The position numbers were made by a program, and so were the translations under genes. The notes beneath the pieces were generated by a model that searched no databases, had not been told where the DNA came from, and worked only from the letters and a program-made list of their open reading frames with translations. A stretch of 64,000 nt of DNA from Carya illinoinensis (taxonomy: Eukaryota > Streptophyta > Magnoliopsida > Fagales > Juglandaceae), in assembly GCF_018687715.1 (NCBI RefSeq), contig NC_056753.1, positions 10,033,001 through 10,097,000 of the forward strand, given 5' to 3'. This document shows positions 25,001 to 35,300 of the stretch, one piece after another (position 1 is the stretch's first letter; the number at the start of each line of letters is the position of its first letter).

Positions 25001-25810
25001 GATACTTCTGTGTTTGTCTCAACAGACTTACATGAAGAATGTTCTTGAGTGCTTCCAAATGAATGAGTGTAAACCCATTGATACCCTTATTGCCAAAAGT
25101 GAGAGCTTATGCTAAGAAATGTGTCCTGAGACTCCAAGAGAAATAGAAAATATGACCCATTTCCCTTTGCTAGTGGTATAGGCTTCCTAATGTACATAAC
25201 AATACTAGGCCAAACATATGCTATGTAATTGGTCCTATTAGTAGATTCCAATCGAACCCGAGACAAGCCCATTAGAAAGCCATCAAGAGGATTTTAAGAT
25301 ATCTCAAGGGGACTATAGACTGTATTGTGATATCATGGTTCAAATTGGCAAGTGAAAGGTTATAGTGATTTTGATTGAGGCAGTGACCTAGACAAGCACA
25401 AATCAACAACTAGGTATGTTTTCTTTTTGAACAATGGTGCCATTACATGGAGTAGCAAGAAACAACCCTACATAACCTTGCCCACAAAGGACGTAGAATA
25501 AATAGCATGTTCAGGAGCAATTTAGAAAGTTGTTTGGTTAAGGAGGTTCCTTCAGCTTCTAGGCATCGACATTAATACTTTTGATCTAATGAAGATTTTT
25601 TGTGATAGCATGGCTACTCTCACATATGCTAAGGACCCAAAGTATTATGGAAAAACCAAATAGATGGTTATCTGATACCACTACATCAAATAGTGGTCAA
25701 GAAACATTTGTCTAAGAGTCACATGGTTGTTGATCCCCCAAAAACCCATAGCGAAAGATGCTTTTATAGCTCATGTTAGGAGTTTAGAATGGCATAGACT
25801 GTAATTATAA
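22031..25810 (+). pseudogene. Ty1/copia retrotransposon polyprotein, decayed
   Basis: The domains appear in copia order on the plus strand. Gag (about 22090-22620) includes TRLRGLTMMFDSYY and KQHLRAI. A zinc-knuckle remnant lies at 22700-22800. The protease region (about 22855-23070) has DLGVIEHIAQDRVGFVKY, where the catalytic DSGA-type motif has become DLGV. Next are the pre-integrase cysteine motif and integrase start (CEHCLMGK, then LQLIHSNICGPM, 23350-23470). The reverse transcriptase follows, with TTFLNG and EEIYMDQP near 24615 and LYIDDILLV near 24853. RNase H comes last, with GAITWSSKKQPYITLPTKD near 25437-25493. Stops and frameshifts occur throughout, so nothing full-length can be made. 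Flanking LTRs were not identified. Confidence 0.88.
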
Positions 25811-27447
25811 TTTTTTTTTCTTCTTGACAAAGTAATGTAGACTTCCCTTTGAGATATTAATGCAACATTATATTTTTTCTAAATTTTTCTTTACAATATG
25901 GCATGACTCGTATACACACATACACCCACACAAGGTATGATAACAAACTTAGATCAACTTACTCACACGAGCGATCGCCTTTGGTGCTGCAAAGAGCTAG
26001 CGAGCAAAGATAAGAAATTGTGTTCCTAAATACTTATCCAAAATGGATAAATTGAATGACACAAAAGACATGTCACCTTCATGGGAGCTAAAATGAGGCC
26101 CATGACATTTAAGAGGATCGTGCATGGACACCCCATGATCCATGTAGTCTACAGTTAGATGCCAGACCCTCTTTAGTGCTTTGGAGGCGAGCAAATGAAG
26201 AGAATCGAGTTAGGCATAAAGGTGGTGTATGTTTGATATGGACATACGCTATTTGAGAAAAAGAAGTCTACCGTAGCATGTATTTTATACTACATGTGCT
26301 TATCCAACCAAATATAGAAGTGAGTGAACGGTTCCCTACTTCTTCACCATCTAAGTCCCATTATTATTTATGAGTGTCTTTTTTTACCTTTGACTATGTC
26401 ATAAGATAGAGGTTTTGGCTTGAGGTATTTTTCTTCCACTATGAATATTTTCTTGAGTTCTAATCATTCTTGTACTTGATGTTAATTTCTAGAAAGTATC
26501 ATATTTAGATTGAAAATCTCTAAATCTCATGATGGGATTTAAATTATTGATGGTCTCACATTCTCATTCAACTCTTATTTCAAATGTAATTAAATTGTGG
26601 ACAAAAGTTGCATGAAGAGCCCAATCATATCAAAGAGTATGTTTATGGTGTGAGGGAGTTGTTAAAGTTCACATGTGATAGGTGTGGCACAATAGGTCAA
26701 TTTGTCACTCGTTTAAAGAAAGGGATTTGTTGCACGTGTAGAAGGTATGGGTTGCCTAAGCATTCTATTAGGAATAAATCTACACTCACCGAGGATCCAT
26801 CCCAAGAATCGGTCTCGATGCAATTTTTTATTTAGTGATTAAAAAGGTATTTTTTAAATGATGTTGTGAATTTTTTTTTTTTTTGTTTTTGTTTTTTTAA
26901 AAAAATAAGGATATGAAAAAATGAATAAAAAAAATCAAAAATAAAATTTATAACTTGTCGTTAGCCATCCTCATGCTACACCCACCGCCTCTTCTATTAG
27001 TAATGAGATTCATTGTGTTGCAATGATAGGGGTTATATCTTATTGTGCTACCGATTCCCAAATCGATAATGAGCCAAGATATGGAGGATCTAGTCAAATA
27101 AATGCCATGTTGCCTATATTTTTATGGGGAAAAATATATTCAGCATCGATTTTCTCATTATCCCCCTCATCATCACATGATGTTGTATTAGATAATAAGT
27201 TCACAAATGAAATATAATAAATAGTCTCTAATCATCTACTGGCAAATCATATAATGATAAGAGGATGATGAGAAAAATGATGATGATTACTCATCATCAC
27301 TTAATGAACTCTAATGAGATAGGTCTTTACATCCAAAAGAAACCCAACTCATCCAATAAACATTTATAGGCTTTCCAAATAATTAGATTGGCCTATTACC
27401 CATTAAATATGGGCTTGCTTATTTAAAAAGCATCAAATAGGATTTAA
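25811..27447. other. Intergenic sequence, no convincing gene
   Basis: AT-rich DNA with a T-run near 26870-26898. A 75-codon frame at 26608-26835 has a cysteine-rich segment (CDRCGTIGQF, then CCTCRRYG), but it lacks a complete zinc-knuckle spacing, starts and stops abruptly, and has no neighbouring domain. It may be a scrap of a transposon gag. I do not call it a gene. Confidence 0.4.
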
Positions 27448-27452
27448 CCAAG

Positions 27453-28020
27453 TGTGAGGGGGGTAAAATACCAGGGCCCAGGCCCAACCCACCTGGTTAG
27501 GTGTTAGAGGACAAGGGGGGGACAAGGAGGGACATGGTTAGGCAAATGGCATGAGGCCTAAAAGAAAGGAAGCTCGCGCAGACAAAAGGGTAGGGTCCCA
27601 TCACTACATATCAGCGTATGCAATAAAAAGGATATATAAAAAGCCTCCAACAAGGGGGGGCCTCGACCTCTCCTTCTTTCTCAGTCTTTCTCTTCAACTT
27701 CAGAGGACTCTGGCGCAAGCGTTCTTATCTAGTAAATGTATCCATAGCTTTCCTTGTACAGTGAGAGATAAAAGGTTATGAGAGGCTATAAACAAGGATA
27801 TTATAGTAAATTTCTCCTCCCCACGCCTCCATGGACGTAGGCCTAGTGTCTAACCACATAAATCTATGTGTCCATTTTTCTTTATTTTCTTTGCACTTGC
27901 TTTCTATTCACAGCCATGGATGTACACACTGACAACATATGGTTCTGACGGAACACTACCGGGAGCCCCAAACAACACCGATAAAGGACAAAATCATGTT
28001 AGTAGGCTGGGAATAACCCC
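27453..28020 (+). repeat. Left LTR of minisatellite-bearing element 1
   Basis: It matches the right LTR through taaaataccagggccca, the tcgacctctccttctt block and the cgtaggcctagtgtc segment. The 3' limit is approximate: similarity to the right copy fades after ctgggaataac near 28017. The 5' end is fixed by the ccaag duplication. Confidence 0.65.
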
Positions 28021-28599
28021 TGCCCAAAGGAGCTCCTCACCCCATGTGTACCTCGCTGTGCACCCAGGAGTTACCTCCTTGGCCCACCGATCGGCACACC
28101 GGCCAAGCATCTCCTCAACCACCGGCCTGGCATCTCCTCCATCCCTAGCTCAGCACCACCTCAGCCCTCGACTCAGCACCCCCTCAGTCACTCCCCAACT
28201 TGGACAACCACTTCATCAGCTTGGTATTCTTTGCTCGAAGAGTAGTGCTTGGGGCTCGGGGCTTGGGAACATGCCTCGGATACGGACCGACGATACCACT
28301 TGGCACTCAACTAGAAGACTCGGATGGACCACTTGGGAACTTAGCCACCGAGCCCTTGACAGTGTGGTGCCATGCAGCTCGAAAGCCCTTGACCACTCAG
28401 GGCACAAAAGGATTCCATCGATTAGGAAACAAAGCTCCTCCACTCGAAAGATCACCACTCAGGGCTCGGGACTCAAAAACGCTGCTCAGCATCTCAGCGG
28501 CAGGGCCCTCCAGCACTCGACTCGGCAACCCTGCGGTAGCAGCCACACCACACAGATCGACAACCCAATGACAGGGGCCTCACCAACACGAAACCCCTC

Positions 28600-29030
28600 C
28601 ACCATCCAATTTGGTAACCCAGCAGAAGAGTCATCACCACACAGCTCGGCAACCCAGGGCACAGGACCCCTCCACCACCCGACTCGGCAACCCAACGGCA
28701 GGGTCCTCACCACACAACTCAGCAACCCAGGGCATAGGACCCCTTCACCACCCAACTCGGCAACCCGGCAACAAGGTCCTCACCACACAGCTCAACAACC
28801 CAGGGCACAGGACCCCTTCACCACCCGACTTGGCAACCTGGCGACAAGGTCCTCACCACACAGCTTAGCAACCCAGGGGCACGGGACCCCTCCACCACCC
28901 GACTCAGCAACCCAACAACAGGGTCCTCACCACACAGCTCGGCAACCCAAGGGCATGAGACCCCTCCACCACCGACTTGGCAACCCAACAACAGGGTCCT
29001 CACCACATAGCTCAAAAACTCAGGGGACGA
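28600..29030. repeat. 73-bp minisatellite array, about 6 units
   Basis: The phrase gggcacaggacccc or a variant recurs at 28657, 28730, 28803, 28877 and 28951, with a last degraded unit at about 29023, so the period is 72-74 bp. Each unit contains two related halves that begin ctcggcaaccca. The array and its GC-rich flank keep several frames open, including one of 393 codons (27866-29047). Because 73 is not a multiple of 3, successive units read in different frames and no repeated protein sequence results. It is a DNA repeat and not a gene. Confidence 0.9.
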
Positions 29031-29434
29031 GACTGCACGCAGCTTAGGAAACACCACAACACAGCAGTCATGCACAGGCTTAGATCGAGCCTTCACGACT
29101 CAGCAATTGAGCTCCACCTCAAACACAACTTTGCATACTCAACTCCTCATCCAGTCGCCATGCACTACATGACCACCATGGGCTCGATAACTTCTTGGCA
29201 CTATGCAGCTTGGACACTCAATAAACGGGCTCATCAACTGTAAAGGACCCACCAACTGTAAGGGACTCAACAGTTCCCTGGTGCCGCACGAACCAAGCAT
29301 TGAATAAAAAGAAAACACGGCTCAGACCATGTGTTAACAAGCTTACATTGGTAGCGCCACACCTCTCAAAAACACTGGCACGGGCTCGGCTGCGAAACTT
29401 GGCTCGAACCAACGAGCAGACATGGCCTCTTCAA

Positions 29435-29460
29435 AAATATATATATATATATATATATAA
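29435..29460. repeat. (TA)n microsatellite
   Basis: An uninterrupted AT dinucleotide run, followed by an A/G-rich stretch (29460-29510). A similar TA-then-GA arrangement occurs in element 2 at 54637-54750. Confidence 0.85.
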
Positions 29461-29687
29461 TAAAAAGAAAGAAAGAGGGAGGAAGAAAAACAAGAAGGCA
29501 AGGAAATCATGGCCGACGAATCTTTTGGTAAAAAAGGATCGACCACATCGGCTAAACATCCCTCCGGTTTGTCTCTCTCGCGATTTGTGTGAATTCATTT
29601 CTACTAACCACTTCTTGTAGTGCAGAACATTGGCCACGTGGCCCTATACTCTGACGGAAAAATTCAGCACAGGCAAGCACCACTGTC

Positions 29688-30000
29688 CAATAAAGTCAAG
29701 TCCCTTGACTCATCGAGTTCCTAAATTCGCAACCATATGCGGGGTAAAGCTAAGTCTCTAAGACTAGCCGACCCCTCATCCAGCAAAGCCGAGTCGCTAG
29801 ACTCGCCGAGTCCCTAGATTCGTAACCATATGCCGGGTAAGGCCAAGTCTCCAAGATAAGCCGACCTCCCGTTCAACAAAGCCGAGTCTCTAGACTCGCC
29901 AAGAAGTCAGGTCCCTAGATCTACTGCAGGGTAAGGCCAAGTCTCCAAAACTTGCTGACCCCCCATTCAATAAAGCCGAGTCTCTAGACTCACCACACCG
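29688..30000. repeat. 93-bp minisatellite array, about 3.3 units
   Basis: The block (c)aa(t/c)aaagccgagtc recurs at about 29688, 29781, 29874 and 29968, a period of 93-94 bp. Each unit carries actcgccgagtccctaga and ggtaaggccaagtct segments. It lies inside element 1, and I see no coding role. Confidence 0.85.
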
Positions 30001-30295
30001 AGTGCCACGCTCGAGCCATAACCACTGCCAATGGGTTGCCTCCAAGAATGAGCCTTCGAAGTTAACAAGCCTCTGAGCTCCATAACCGCCTTGCTTGGGT
30101 TACCTTCGGGAACAAACCAATGGGCCTGACAACTACTTAAGGTGAACCTAAGGGGTCGATAGGCCCTTTGACCACTTTACGTGGGTTATTTTGCACAAAC
30201 TCCAACAGTAAAAGTGAAACGAAAACAAAGACACAAAACGAGCATACACTTTCCTACAACAGTAAACATACGAACAACGACTGCCAAACTATGCA

Positions 30296-30665
30296 CGTGT
30301 GTGATCGAGCCAGCCTCCCACCACACCCGAGCTCCGTGCTCACACGTTACGCGGTCGAGGCAACCTTCCACTGCAGCTGAGCTCTGCACTCGCAGGTTGC
30401 TCGGTCAAGCCAGCCTCCTGCTGCATTCAAGCTTCGCGCTTGCACGTTGAGCAGTCGAGCCAACCTCTTGCTGCACCTGAGCTCCGCACTCGCACGTTGC
30501 GCAATCAAGCCAGCCTCCCACTGCATCCGAGCTCCCTGCATGCCCATTGCACGGTCAGGCCGGCCTCTCATCGAATCAGAGCTTCACCCTCGCACATTAC
30601 GAAGTCGGGGCGGCCTCCGCATCCAAGCTCCACGCTCGCACATTGTGCAGTCACACACGCCTCCC
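30296..30665. repeat. 50-bp minisatellite array, about 7 units
   Basis: The block gtc(g/a)agccagcctcc recurs at exactly 50-bp steps (30305, 30355, 30405, 30455, 30505, 30555 and 30605, with a shorter last unit near 30651). Each unit includes gagctccgcactcgcacgtt. Related ctcgcac and gcggtt-type units of element 2 (about 56110-56275) suggest a shared origin. Confidence 0.9.
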
Positions 30666-30802
30666 ACCTAAATTTTCCCAATGAGGCATTAACACAGGCA
30701 AAATATTTTGTTTTCTTACTAACGGTTTATATTGTATATTTTATCTTACAGATTCTCAAGGTCTTTTGTTAGCATAGGTTGCTCTTAAAAATCACGGGGT
30801 AC

Positions 30803-31330
30803 TTTGAGGGGGGTAAAATACCAGGGCCCAGTCCTATCCCACTTAGTTGGGTGCTAGAGGACAATGGGGGACAAGGAGGGACATGGAGTAGACAAAAGGC
30901 AGGAGGTCTCAGAGTAAGTTAGAGGGAAAGTGGGAAAAGAAAGGAAGCTGACGCACTCAAATGGGTAGGGTCTCATCACTGCAAATCAACGTATGCAATA
31001 AAAGGATATATAAAAAAACCTCCAACGAGGGGGGGCCTCGACCTCTCCTTCTTCCTCCGTCTTTCTCTTCAACTGTAGAGGTCTCTGGTGCAGGCGTTCT
31101 TCTCTAGTAAATATATCCATAGCTTTCCTTGTACAGTGAGAGATGAAAAGTCATAAGAGGCTGTAAATAAGAATAATATAATAAATTTCTCCTTCCTAAG
31201 CTCCCGTGGACGTAGGCTTAGTGTCAAACTATGTAAATCTGCGTGTCCTATTCTCTTTATTTTCTCTGTATTTGCTGGGAATAACTCTTTCTTTCTTCTG
31301 GCCTGTTGAGCGATTTTTACATAATCAACA
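30803..31330 (+). repeat. Right LTR of minisatellite-bearing element 1 (528 bp)
   Basis: It starts tttgaggggggtaaaata, aligned to the left LTR start, and ends aatcaaca before ccaag. It includes a TATA-like stretch aaaggatatataaaaa near 31003-31018 and an aataaa at about 31178. The latter two could serve as LTR promoter and polyadenylation signals. Confidence 0.8.
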
Positions 31331-31599
31331 CCAAGTTAATTGGTGTAATAAAGAAAGCGTATGTACCGTAACAAATCTTTGGGTCCGTGGCCTAACCAAT
31401 ATTATCTAATAAATTTCAGTTATGCTTCACTAAAATATGGGCCGGTTAATACCATCGAATCCATAAGATCCCTTCTTAGGGAATTAGGGCCCACTTATCC
31501 ATTATCAATCATTTCGCTTGTAATAATTTACTGGCAAATGGGTTGGACTTGAGTGATTTGGTGATTAAATGTGATTTGGACGGAGACCATGGAAGTGCG

Positions 31600-31752
31600 T
31601 AGGGGTGAGTTCGGTCCAGTCCGGTCCGGTCCAGGGAGGTTTTGTGGACCGGACCGGACCTATTCGGTCCAGGGTTTTTCAACCCTGGACCAGACCGAAC
31701 TCCATCAGGACCGGTTCAGTCCGGTCGGTCCATTCGGTCCAAGGTTGACTTT

Positions 31753-31785
<33 letters not shown>

Positions 31786-32343
31786 CTAATGACATTTTTT
31801 TTAATATTTATGTAATTATATTGTAATATATTTAATATATATACATATAGTATTATATATATATATATTAGTAATATGCTAATACTATTAGTCTATTAGT
31901 AATAATACTATAACTAATAAATATATGTAATAATAACTATACTATAACTAATAACTATATGTAATAATAGTAATAGTGATAACTATATATTTATATAATA
32001 TGCTAATATTTAATGACATTCTTTTAATATTTATGTAATTATATTGTAATATATTTAATATATATACATATAGTATACTATTATATATATTAGTAATATG
32101 CTAATACTATTATATAAATAATATATATAAATAATATTTATTTATTTTTATTTCTATTCGGTCCGGTCCGGTCCGGTCCGGTCCGGGGTGAAAAACTCCC
32201 GGACCGGGACCGGACCGAATCTTTTCGGTCCATTAAAAATGGGACCGGACCGGACCGGACCGAATTGGGTCCGGTCCGGTCCGGTCCAAACAGTGCCGGT
32301 CCGGTCGGTTTTGCCGGTCCGGACCGGCCGATGCTCACCCCTA
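31600..32343. mobile_element. hAT-type MITE built of GGTCC/GGACC motifs (744 bp)
   Basis: The terminal inverted repeats read TAGGGGTGAG on the left and, complemented, TAGGGGTGAGCATCGG on the right. An exact 8-bp duplication, gaagtgcg, flanks the element at 31592-31599 and 32344-32351. Both arms carry many cggtccggtcc or complementary ggaccggaccgg repeats, so the ends can fold on each other. The centre has a run of 29 T (31755-31783) and an AT-rich segment. There is no coding capacity. Confidence 0.9.
31787..32117. repeat. Internal direct duplication in the GGTCC MITE
   Basis: About 105 bp starting taatgacatt at 31787 is repeated, with small changes, starting at 32011. Both copies include tgtaattatattgtaata and end with aatatgctaatactatta. 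The sequence between the copies is also AT-rich. Confidence 0.8.
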
Positions 32344-32351
32344 GAAGTGCG

Positions 32352-32885
32352 TTTCGGTTACGGCTTCAAGGAGCTGATCTTCACTTTTTGTTGGCTTTGG
32401 CAAAGAGGAACCTTGCGCTTATCTATCTTTACATGGACGTAATGGGTCGGGCCTCCTATTGGGCCTAATGGGCCGGGCCTTTATTCCTCTTTAGATCTAA
32501 ATCAATAATTCCAGGTCCAATTCTTATCTACTTACGAGTAACCCCTCAAATAATCATAGCCTATAATCATGACCCCAAACTCCAAAGTACCCATATTGAT
32601 CATTCCTCTTCTACCATGCAACTTTACGAAGTCTCACACTATCTATTTTCATTCATCCATCCATCAATGAGAGTGCAAAGCCTAGCTTACAAGCATTAAT
32701 CATGCAATCAATTGAAACCTCAACAAGTCCTCTTACACTAACTACCTTCTATAAATAAAAACCTGAACTGAGAGAACCTGATTTTCCTAAAATAGAACCC
32801 TCAAGAATTCGGGGTGTCAGGCATGGACCAACTAAGATCTTCAAATGTGCATCCGCCCCACCTACTCTACCATAATCAATGGGAG
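32352..32885. other. Intergenic sequence, nothing firm
   Basis: Joining 31592 to 32344 without the MITE leaves a short open reading stretch across the join, but no known domain is seen. The rest (32480-32885) is AT-rich with no signal. Confidence 0.35.
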
Positions 32886-33990
32886 TCCTTAGAAAGTTAT
32901 TAAACTAGAGTGTGGCTTTAGATAAGGTGATTCATTATCCCCATTTCATTTCATTATAGGCTCAAATATCTTCAATTGGCTTATCATTAGGGGAACAGTG
33001 AGGAAGTGCTCTAGGAACCAAAACCGGCAGAGATGCCCACCCATCACCCACCTTTTCTTTCACGATGACCTTATATCTTCAGCCACACCACGCATACTAA
33101 TTCAAACTCAATCTTCTCCCATCTCCAAACTTATGAAAATATGTCAAGATAAACAATCAACAAAAGCAAATCTAGCATTCAGTTCAAGTTCAACAAAACC
33201 TCAAAAGCATCCATAACCACAATAATCTCCAGAACTCTCGGTCACAAAAACCTTCACCTATTCGAATTGAACTACTCTCATCAAATCAGTTGTTGCATTT
33301 ATTCCAGCAGATAACATGTCCATCTTTCTCCTTTAAATAAAAACATAAGGACTATTCAAAAAGGCAATGGCTTGGGCCTAAGAAGAATGTATCATGCATG
33401 TCGATAGAGCCTCCATTGCAAAACTTGGGTAGAACATCCAAAATAGCATCAATCACCTTTGGAAAGAGTACTTAGCGCATCCCTTTTTGCCGCATGAGAT
33501 TTTCGAAACCAGAGATATCATTAGGAAATGATATTGCTATACAATCGGTGATGGAAAAAGTATACATGCACGGACTGAACTTATCAGACCTACTCAATCT
33601 CAATCCAAGAAGGGTGGACAAAAAATGGGCAAAACTACAATCATATATGAATCTGCCAACTACATTATGAGAATCCAAATCCCCCAATTACCTAAATCAG
33701 ATATCATGGCATTGCTTACTGACTAAAAGAGAATCTACACAATCAAACTCTGCCTACCATATGGACTAGCAACCCCTTAGACTTTAGAGCATTAAACTAG
33801 GAAGGATGGTCCACCCTTTGGTCTGCCAACATACATGAGTTATTGAGGCCATATTTGAAGCTTGACATAATAAATCACTTGAAAATTCTAGAAAAGGGAT
33901 TGGTAAGTGTGATCTGCAAGTTCATGCTAAAAAAGAAATTGAGCCAATAATATTATCTATATATGACCTCTGCTCCTTCCACTTTATTAC
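32886..33990 (+). pseudogene. LINE reverse transcriptase fragment, heavily decayed
   Basis: On the plus strand GFR, a stop and GDSLSPFHFI (about 32914-32956) match the non-LTR RT motif GxRQGDPLSPxLF. ITHLFFHDDLIS (about 33041-33076) matches the catalytic block usually seen as FADD, with histidine in place of alanine. A further stretch to about 33700 is consistent with the thumb region, but it is full of stops. It is a truncated L1-type LINE piece with no intact ORF. Confidence 0.7.
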
Positions 33991-34329
33991 CATTTGCAGG
34001 CTCCTCCATCTTTTATAGCTTCTCTAACGTTGAAGCAATCAGAGAGAGTAGCATGCAATGCTCGAAAGCATCTATGACTCACAAATATTCTCAATTTGCC
34101 CACAAAACGACAGCCACCTCGTGAGTTTTGTCTCTTCTTGCTCCCACCTACTCTCGCTCTCTTATTTCATTTCCCTCTCTCTGTGTTGGTATGTAGTTTT
34201 TAGTTTTTGGTGTTTGAGATGATGTTGTGCGTGCTGTATACCGGGATTGTAGTCTTCTTCTTTTGTTTGAAAAATAAACCTCTATATTTCATTATAAACT
34301 TCAACCATAACAATTTTTGTCTCTTGTCA

Positions 34330-35300
34330 GATTATTTACAATGAAGTCTGGGTCTTCTTCAATCCAAACCCTTTCTTCAACAAATTGTAAAGCAGCCTTG
34401 GCTAAAGTTTGAACTACTATACTCCTATCTCAATAAGCAAACTGTATACTCCATTCACATCTATTTCTAAGGACGTGTCTAATGTCATTAATTAAAGGAC
34501 CATGGCACGATATATTCTCTTCATCACTTTGTACTGCCATGATTATAGCTTTTGCATCACCTTCGAAAATCACCTTTTGAAAATTAAGATCTCTGCAAAT
34601 CTCCAGTGCTTTCCGCAGTGCATAACACTCAGCAATATCTGGTTTTTGAACCATATTTCTATAGCCACAAACTGCCACCAGTGCCTTACCCTCCTCGTCT
34701 CTAATGATGATCTCCATCCCCATTAACCTCTTCTTGACATCTAGAGAAGCATGCCAATTAACCTTCACAAAACTTGCATCTGGTTTCACCCAAGATTTGT
34801 TAACTTTAGCTCCCGCAAACATTGCTTTTGGTTTCTGCTCTTTCTATGCTTTCTAAAAATCCTCCAGCCCTTCTCTTGCAGATTTCAGCAACTTTTTTGG
34901 ACAAGTAAGCCTCTTTTCAAGCACAACCTCATTTCTTCTCATCCGCACTTTCCTTAGCTGGACAGCTATCCCCTCAAATTGAGTTTTAGGCAATTTTCAC
35001 ATCAATCTCTCCCATAAATCCAGAATATCACTCCCTGCTCTCTTCCATTTCTGCACACAACTTTGGTCATCACCCCACACATCATTGGCTGCTGGATACT
35101 CCCAAAGAACATGCATCACTGTCTCAATTTCTTCTTAGCATGCTGGACAACAAGAATCCTCAACAATTCTCTTCTTAAACAGCTTTTTTTTCATAGGTAA
35201 CAAATCATTACCAACCATCCAAAGAAAAACCTTCACCACACTTGGACACTTCTAAATCCCAAATGCTCCTCCGTCTACCATCCAGTACCTTCCCCTCCTT
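34330..35300 (-). pseudogene. LINE 3' fragment: zinc-binding RT segment and RNase H domain
   Basis: Reading down the minus strand from about 35210, NDLLPMKKKLFKKRI and VMHVLWEYPAANDVW match the zinc-binding segment that follows RT in plant LINEs. From 34822 to 34430 there is an open RNase H-like domain. It has SFVKVNWHASLD (first acidic position N/D), AECYALRKALEI (the conserved E) and VIFEGDAKAI (the conserved D). The RNase H block alone is uninterrupted for 130 codons, but the segment upstream has stops. It is the tail of an L1-type LINE in the opposite orientation to the fragment at 32.9 kb. A host RNase H-like gene is less likely given the zinc segment. Confidence 0.8.

Larger units (their letters stand above)
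27453..31330 (+). mobile_element. Non-autonomous LTR retrotransposon 1, rich in minisatellites
   Basis: The element begins tgtgaggggggtaaaata at 27453 and ends aatcaaca at 31330. It is flanked by the 5-bp direct repeat ccaag at 27448-27452 and 31331-31335. The first part, from 27453, is repeated at 30803-31330, giving an LTR pair. The interior of about 2.8 kb has no gag or pol motif. It is dominated by three tandem arrays (28600-29030, 29688-30000 and 30296-30665). Orientation is inferred from the LTR segment gtggacgtaggc and the following T-rich sequence, which are typical of the R/U5 part of plant gypsy LTRs. The internal stretch 30067-30265 resembles 55475-55690 of a second element at 52688-57033. 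It would depend on another element's proteins for movement. Confidence 0.75.

Noticed and set aside
26608..26835. Cysteine-rich 75-codon ORF
   Set aside because: The cysteine spacing does not make a complete zinc knuckle, and no neighbouring coding signal supports a gene.
27866..29047. 393-codon ORF, the second longest in the window
   Set aside because: It runs from the left LTR through a 73-bp tandem array. The composition is low-complexity, the array shifts frame each unit, and no domain is visible.
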